A DNA stretch of 64,000 nt from UBA10348 sp002469915 (GTDB taxonomy: Bacteria > Bacteroidota > Rhodothermia > Rhodothermales > UBA10348). The stretch covers positions 62,001-126,000 of the forward strand of contig JAQWHM010000021.1 of assembly GCA_029249345.1 (NCBI GenBank). Reading direction: 5' to 3'. Below the pieces are notes generated by a model. The model worked only from the letters and a program-made list of their open reading frames with translations. It made no database searches and was not told the origin of the DNA. This document shows, one piece after another, positions 59,575 through 64,000 of the stretch; positions within the stretch are counted from its first letter, which is position 1; each line of letters begins with the position of its first letter. A program made the translations under genes and the position numbers.

Positions 59575-61940
59575 TATAGATCCACTTCGCGCTTGCGTAA
59601 CAGATACAATCCTTCTCCTTGACTCGAAACAGCAATGATGCCACTCTTGAAATAAGGATAGTTACTCCAAGAACCGCCAAAGCCTTTCACATCATCCGCG
59701 TTCGGCGCCGTATCGAAATGACCGACTTCAACCGGATTCTCAGGATCTGTGATGTCCAAGATGCGCAAACCGGCCTGGTAGTTAGACTGATACATCAAGT
59801 TACCTTTGATATACAAGTTGTGGTCAGAGGCGCTGCTGTCCAAATAAAATTCCTTAACCAGAATAGGCTCGTCGAGATCGCTCATGTCCCAAATCAACGT
59901 TCGGGTGTGAGCTACGACATCGTTCATTTCATCCAACTCATCATTCATGTAGAAGTAGTTGTGATCCTCTGAAAGCCATCCCTGATGCGTGTAATTCGTA
60001 TTGGGATAAAAGGCTGTCGAGATCGTTTTCGTGTTCTCTTTGTCTGTGACGTCTGCTACGATGAACGCCGAACCGTTTGAGTTCAGGCAGATCTCACTTC
60101 CGGCGTAATCCTCATCTGCACCGTGATACAGTACACATTGCGCATCATGCGTTCCACCGAAATCAGGGTGGTTGTAACAGCCTGCAAACGTTGGATTCTG
60201 CGGATCCTGAATATTCACGATATGAAGCTGGCCACCGCACGTCTCTCCACCGGATCGGTTACCCACCAAGTAGGCAAATCCTGTGTCTTCGTTAATAACC
60301 ACATTATGCGTACTGGCGGTCCCCGCGTAGTGAGCGGTCTCTTCAAACATAACCGGCATATCAGCGGGGTCAATGTCCCGCACTTGGGTCAGATCAAGAA
60401 TCTGTAATCCATGATCCCGACTTCCATCAGCTACTACGAAAGCGTGATTTTTGTACACTTTCACGTCCCGCCACCATGCACCCGGTGATCCTTCCGTGCG
60501 CATCATGTTACCCACAACAAGCGGAGATGCGGGGTTACTAATATCCACAACAGAAAGGCCGTCATTTCGGCCCTGAAGAACGTACTCTTTACCCGTTTGT
60601 GGATCTTCCCACCCCCAGATATCATTGAGTTTGGCGCCACGGTCATGGGACATTTCGTCCGTTGCAAGAAAGGAAACTAGGTCCACGTCTTCGCAAGGAA
60701 ACAGCCCATTTGCCAGTCCATCCGTACAATCAATCTTGTCCGTTCCCGTGATAGACTCCATCCGGTTTACGTCGCCGAAGAGATACGCTGTACGCTCCCA
60801 TCCAGCATCGGTATGTTCAAAAACACTTGCTAGACCCGCGTCAAAATCACCCGTTGGTGATCCTACAATGGCAAATCCATCTCCCATAGCGACACTAGTA
60901 CCGAAACCAGGTGTGGCGCGGTCTTCTTCTGCTTCCAACCGCAGCGTCGCATCGCCGGTCATGGTGATATCATAAAGATAGGCTGCGCCTGAGGCTCCGA
61001 TAAGGAGGTAATCGCCATCGACTGAAAGACTTGACCCAAAACTCGGATGCTGATTTTCTCCCGTTTGAACAATCGTATCTACCATACGCCAGGTCGCATC
61101 TTCTCCAAACTCATACGCGAAGACCGCTCCAAAACTCTCAAAACCTGAGGCGCCGACCCATACCTTATTACCTTGGGTAGCAAATGCCCGTCCAAATCGC
61201 GCACCTGCATCGAGATCATTTTTTAAGATCCCCTCTCTTTTAACCCAGTTACGGCTATCTACATACTCGTACGCCACAACACCACCCGCGGCACTATCGG
61301 CTTCCGCTGTACCTAGAAATAGATGGTTTCCGGAAGAGGCAACGGCCCACGCGCCGGTTTTTTCCAATTCGCCCATATCATGCCACATAGTGCCCATCTG
61401 GTGCACTACATGAACGGCACCCTCGTGCGTAGACTGATCATATGAGGTAACCATAACGTTATTCTGAACGACGGCAATATTCTGTGTTCGGAATCCACCA
61501 CGGGCAAAAGAACCTGCAAACTCATGACCTTCAGGCAACTCTTCGTGTGGACTTACCTTCGCGGTCTGAGTCCACCTATTGTCTTTCAAGCTAAAAACGT
61601 ACACAGCGTCTTGTCCCGGTGCTCCGACAACCATCTGACCATCGGTGATATTAAACGAGCGCCCAAACTCGTCTCCATGGTCTCCGCCCTCTGCTGCAAT
61701 GCGTTCAACTTCTACCCATTGCCCCTCTTCGTTTTTCGAAAACCGAAGGACCTGTCCCGCAGGATCAGCGCCAGCTGGCCACGTAATGGGGGCCGATCCG
61801 ATATAGACGTCTCCTTCATAAACAGAAACGGCGCCGCCGAATCCAAGACGCATGGAGGCATCGTCTGAGTAAAATGTCTGAGCGAGTACCGGACTCACAG
61901 CTATCAGGAGGATAAAAACCGAAGCAGAAAAACGTTGCAT
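59574..61940 (-). CDS. Secreted LVIVD/FG-GAP-like beta-propeller protein (choice-of-anchor B-like)
   Basis: The 788-residue exported protein has a signal peptide (RFSASVFILLIAVSPVLAQ). The N-terminal half has FG-GAP-type repeats (RFGRAFATQGNKVWVGASG, SFGSSLSVDGDYLLIGAS, GFGTSVAMGDGFAIVGSP). The C-terminal half is an LVIVD propeller: LSVVDISNPASPLVVGNM, LQILDLTQVRDI, LRILDITDPENPVEVGHFD and similar. The layout matches choice-of-anchor B proteins, but the usual C-terminal sorting domain is missing and the chain ends LRKREVDL. It is translationally coupled to fucU. Binding of an extracellular partner or polymer is plausible; no enzyme motif is seen. Confidence 0.82.
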   Translation of the reverse strand: MQRFSASVFILLIAVSPVLAQTFYSDDASMRLGFGGAVSVYEGDVYIGSAPITWPAGADPAGQVLRFSKNEEGQWVEVERIAAEGGDHGDEFGRSFNITDGQMVVGAPGQDAVYVFSLKDNRWTQTAKVSPHEELPEGHEFAGSFARGGFRTQNIAVVQNNVMVTSYDQSTHEGAVHVVHQMGTMWHDMGELEKTGAWAVASSGNHLFLGTAEADSAAGGVVAYEYVDSRNWVKREGILKNDLDAGARFGRAFATQGNKVWVGASGFESFGAVFAYEFGEDATWRMVDTIVQTGENQHPSFGSSLSVDGDYLLIGASGAAYLYDITMTGDATLRLEAEEDRATPGFGTSVAMGDGFAIVGSPTGDFDAGLASVFEHTDAGWERTAYLFGDVNRMESITGTDKIDCTDGLANGLFPCEDVDLVSFLATDEMSHDRGAKLNDIWGWEDPQTGKEYVLQGRNDGLSVVDISNPASPLVVGNMMRTEGSPGAWWRDVKVYKNHAFVVADGSRDHGLQILDLTQVRDIDPADMPVMFEETAHYAGTASTHNVVINEDTGFAYLVGNRSGGETCGGQLHIVNIQDPQNPTFAGCYNHPDFGGTHDAQCVLYHGADEDYAGSEICLNSNGSAFIVADVTDKENTKTISTAFYPNTNYTHQGWLSEDHNYFYMNDELDEMNDVVAHTRTLIWDMSDLDEPILVKEFYLDSSASDHNLYIKGNLMYQSNYQAGLRILDITDPENPVEVGHFDTAPNADDVKGFGGSWSNYPYFKSGIIAVSSQGEGLYLLRKREVDL

Positions 61941-62086
61941 TTCAGATTGGGGTTTGGAATTGGGACCGGAGGTAAACGGATCAGTACGCTGAACAGATCC
62001 GGAGACTACCCTTTTTCTAAAGAAAAGGCCTTTGGAGGATCAATCCAATAAATCAAAAGTTGATCAAGGTCAACGAAAGTCAGCGC
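61941..62086. promoter_or_regulatory. Promoter region of the small exported protein/ZnuD-like receptor genes with dyads
   Basis: The divergent 146-base region contains several symmetric elements. They are CGGATC...GATCCG (61977-61982 with 61996-62001), a perfect 10-base palindrome AAAGGCCTTT (62024-62033) and GTTGA...TCAAC (62059-62063 with 62070-62074). One or more may be binding sites for a metal-responsive regulator of the downstream receptor operon. No match to a known Zur or Fur box could be established. Confidence 0.35.
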
Positions 62087-62449
62087 ATGGATTTTAGAAC
62101 GCCCATATCAACCTCGATTCTGAACAGCTTATTGCTGTGCGTTTTCCTGATTGGCGGCGTTTTTTCTCCGACGCTCCACGCCGTTCATCACGGATTGGAG
62201 TGGTTAGATGCAGCTTCTCGGGATGAGGTATGTGACCATTCAGATCATGAGACTGGATTTGAAGAGGTCCGGCATGAATTCGAATTAGATGACTGTACAT
62301 CCTGTGTGAGCCGGTGGGATTCTGCCTACCAAAACATAACATCTTCCGCGGATCGTTCCGCTGATAAGGAAGTATGGCATGACCAGACCGACTTTCTGAT
62401 CGCCCTCGGTCCTTATTCCTCAGGAGCTCGCGCGCCCCCTGCTGTCTGA
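62087..62449 (+). CDS. Small exported His/Cys-containing protein preceding a ZnuD-like receptor
   Basis: The ATG at 62087 gives a 120-residue protein with a signal or anchor segment (SILNSLLLCVFLIGGVFSPTLHA) starting with MDFRTPIST. The mature part has clustered metal-type ligands: HAVHHGLEW, CDHSDHETG, RHEFELDDCTSCVSRW and KEVWHDQ. It is acidic and has no clear fold. Small exported proteins with similar His/Cys patterns occur upstream of metal-related TonB-dependent receptors in this phylum, from memory. A metal-binding or metal-sensing role is inference. The receptor gene begins 66 bases downstream. Confidence 0.65.
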   Translation: MDFRTPISTSILNSLLLCVFLIGGVFSPTLHAVHHGLEWLDAASRDEVCDHSDHETGFEEVRHEFELDDCTSCVSRWDSAYQNITSSADRSADKEVWHDQTDFLIALGPYSSGARAPPAV

Positions 62450-62456
62450 TTGCTCC

Positions 62457-62503
62457 CCCACCAAGGAGGTGGGTTTTCAATCTATTCTGCCAGATTTCTG
62501 GCA
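62457..62503 (+). promoter_or_regulatory. Two consecutive hairpins in the leader of the ZnuD-like receptor
   Basis: The first hairpin pairs CCCACC (62457-62462) with GGTGGG (62468-62473), encloses a perfect AAGGA loop and is followed by TTTT, so it resembles a small terminator or attenuator. The second pairs TGCCAG (62488-62493) with CTGGCA (62498-62503). A strong AAGGAGGT sequence falls in the first hairpin but lies 46 bases from the receptor ATG, with no in-frame ATG, GTG or TTG closer. This may limit readthrough into the receptor gene. Confidence 0.45.
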
Positions 62504-62515
62504 TTCCAGACAGCC

Positions 62516-64000
62516 ATGTCAGTCAATTTCGCTCGCCTAGCAGGCGTATTCATCCTCGTAGTGCTCGTCACAGGATTTCCTTGTGAAAGCAGCGCGCAAT
62601 CCGTTCAGGGTCGTGTGCTTGATGAGAATCGAATGCCTTTGCCGGGTACTCAAATCGTAATTCCTACTCTAAATCAGGGGACTGTCTCTGATGAGGAGGG
62701 ACGTTATTTCCTCGATCATCTCGAGCCGGGGACGTACGTCGTGGAGTATCGGTTCATTGGATATAAAAGCGAAATTCGGACGATCGAAATGAAATCCGAA
62801 ATCGTCGTTTTAGATGTCCAGATGGTGCCCGAAAATGTCTATCTGGACGAAGCCGTAATCACTGCTGAGCATCAGAAAGAAGCCATGCTCAAGCGCTCCA
62901 CTCAATCCGTTACGGTGCTGAGAGCAGCCGATCTTGATAGCAAAAGTGGTCTCACTTTGGGAGAAACGCTTAAAGATCTGCCCGGCGTCACAACGTTATC
63001 TACTGGTCCCTCCATTTCAAAACCGGTTATCCGCGGCCTACACAGTCAACGATTGGTTGTGCTGAACGCTGGAGTAGCTCAGGAAGGACAACAGTGGGGC
63101 GGAGAACACGCACCGGAGATAGATCCGTTTGCAATGGCGCGTATCGAAGTGATCAAGGGCGCAGCTGGTGTTGAACATGGTGTCGGTGCGATTGGTGGTG
63201 TTATTCGCCTAGATCCTCCGGATCTACCGACGAATGAGTCGATAAGTGGACGCCTGATGCTGAGTGCCTTCTCCAACAACCGTCAGGGGGCCGGATCGCT
63301 AGCTCTACAGGGCGGCCCCAAGGCCATTCGAGGGTTTGGATGGAGACTGCAAGGTAGCATGCGTCGGGCAGGAGACTCGCAAACTCCGGACTGGGTCATA
63401 GGCAATTCGGCTTTCCAAGAATTCGACGGCTCAGTATCGCTGGGAATAGAACGAGACTCGTTTCATCTCCATGCATATTACAGTCATTTTGGAACAACGC
63501 TGGGTTTATTCAAAGGGGCACACATTGGAAACATGGACGACCTCTTGGCCGCTATTGAACGTGGTCATCCGTCCGTGAAATACACGTTCTCCTATGAAAT
63601 CAAAGCCCCGAAGCAGACGATCAATCATGATCTTGTCACGATTGAAAGCCAATTTCGACTGGATAGTGGCGACTGGATTGAAGCTCAATATGGACTGCAG
63701 AGCAACCGACGGGAAGAATACGATGCTCATTGCCGGTTCTGTGACGAACCAGGCAAAAAGCCGGCATTTGGACTGTCGTTGACGACCCACACCCTCGACT
63801 TGAAACTTCGTCAGAAGCCGAGAGGAAAGTTCTTGGGTGTCATTGGACTCAGTGGCATGAACCAGACCAACACGAACAACGAAACTGGATATCTCATTCC
63901 AAACTTCAAGGCTCTAACGGGCGGCATATATACCCGGCAAACCTGGGTACAGGGCCCTCTCACCCTTGAGTCGGGAATAAGATATAATTATCGTTGGATG
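62516..64000 (+). CDS. ZnuD-like TonB-dependent outer-membrane receptor (3' end outside window)
   Basis: The frame is open from the ATG at 62516 to the last base (495 codons), so the gene runs past the window. A signal peptide (FARLAGVFILVVLVTGFPCE, cleavage after SSAQ) is followed by a carboxypeptidase-regulatory-like domain (QGRVLDENRMPLPGTQIVIP ... GYKSEIRTIEM). The plug contains ETLKDLPGVTTLSTGPSISK, PVIRGLHSQRLVVLNAGV, QEGQQWGGEHAPEIDPFAM and ARIEVIKGAAGVEHGVGAIG. These segments are typical of zinc/metal receptors of the ZnuD type. A CRFCDEPGKK segment sits in a barrel loop near residue 410. The ligand is inferred, not shown. Confidence 0.9.
   Translation, partial: MSVNFARLAGVFILVVLVTGFPCESSAQSVQGRVLDENRMPLPGTQIVIPTLNQGTVSDEEGRYFLDHLEPGTYVVEYRFIGYKSEIRTIEMKSEIVVLDVQMVPENVYLDEAVITAEHQKEAMLKRSTQSVTVLRAADLDSKSGLTLGETLKDLPGVTTLSTGPSISKPVIRGLHSQRLVVLNAGVAQEGQQWGGEHAPEIDPFAMARIEVIKGAAGVEHGVGAIGGVIRLDPPDLPTNESISGRLMLSAFSNNRQGAGSLALQGGPKAIRGFGWRLQGSMRRAGDSQTPDWVIGNSAFQEFDGSVSLGIERDSFHLHAYYSHFGTTLGLFKGAHIGNMDDLLAAIERGHPSVKYTFSYEIKAPKQTINHDLVTIESQFRLDSGDWIEAQYGLQSNRREEYDAHCRFCDEPGKKPAFGLSLTTHTLDLKLRQKPRGKFLGVIGLSGMNQTNTNNETGYLIPNFKALTGGIYTRQTWVQGPLTLESGIRYNYRWM

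Noticed and set aside
62024..62033. AAAGGCCTTT as a Zur or Fur box
   Set aside because: It is too short and lacks the AT-rich core of known Zur/Fur sites, so it is reported only as a dyad.
1..64000. CRISPR arrays, insertion sequences, prophage or restriction/defence genes
   Set aside because: No regularly spaced direct repeats, transposase motifs, integrase or Cas/defence domains were seen in any reading frame.

Overview
The window reads as a chromosomal segment of a marine-type member of the Bacteroidota/Rhodothermota (Rhodothermales or Balneolales-like), with roughly balanced base composition. The clues are an atpD-atpC pair detached from the other ATP synthase genes, the order miaB / sigma-54-type ATPase / lptE / TPR gene, TonB-dependent receptors with an N-terminal carboxypeptidase-regulatory-like domain, a DUF4290-like protein, and many secreted beta-propeller (BNR, PD40, LVIVD) and DUF1080 proteins. 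No rRNA, convincing tRNA, insertion sequence, phage gene or CRISPR array was seen. Organism assignment is inference from gene content and order only.

Layout. 1-7.3 kb: the end of RNase III, gcvP, HMG-CoA lyase, a secreted M1-type peptidase and a membrane protein, closed by a very strong hairpin. 7.3-8.0 kb: a gene-poor patch with one 64-residue ORF. 8-11.6 kb: a leftward DUF3109-rpoN-class V aminotransferase operon. 11.7-19.8 kb: ruvB, a D-threonine-aldolase-like enzyme, a PD40 lipoprotein, atpDC and a secreted zinc protease. 19.8-22.8 kb: DoxX and a TonB-dependent receptor, translationally coupled. 22.9-29.1 kb: a leftward housekeeping operon, miaB to thiL. 29.3-33.7 kb: yebC-ruvC, a DUF4290-like protein and small or hypothetical genes with an esterase.

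33.8-39.2 kb is the most interesting metabolic block: four tightly packed rightward genes encoding an ethanolamine-type permease, a glutamine-synthetase-like ligase, an aldehyde dehydrogenase and an iron-dependent alcohol dehydrogenase. Together they could carry ethanolamine through gamma-glutamyl intermediates to gamma-glutamylglycine without ethanolamine ammonia-lyase. The glycine so released could feed the glycine cleavage system, whose P-protein gene is in this window. This pathway is inferred from gene content.

39.2-42.4 kb: a DUF2178-like/XRE pair with a promoter-overlapping dyad, then an ABC-2 exporter. 42.4-53.7 kb: a run of large exported proteins, namely a BNR propeller, a protein of five tandem ~53-residue repeats, a propeller fused to a cupredoxin, a DUF1080 protein, and a gluzincin/PD40/beta-barrel protein. 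53.8-56.1 kb: tig-clpP with a strong terminator. 56.1-64 kb: a small lipoprotein, a class V aminotransferase, fucP-fucU coupled to a secreted LVIVD/FG-GAP-like protein, and a His/Cys-containing small exported protein followed by a ZnuD-like TonB-dependent receptor that runs off the window end.
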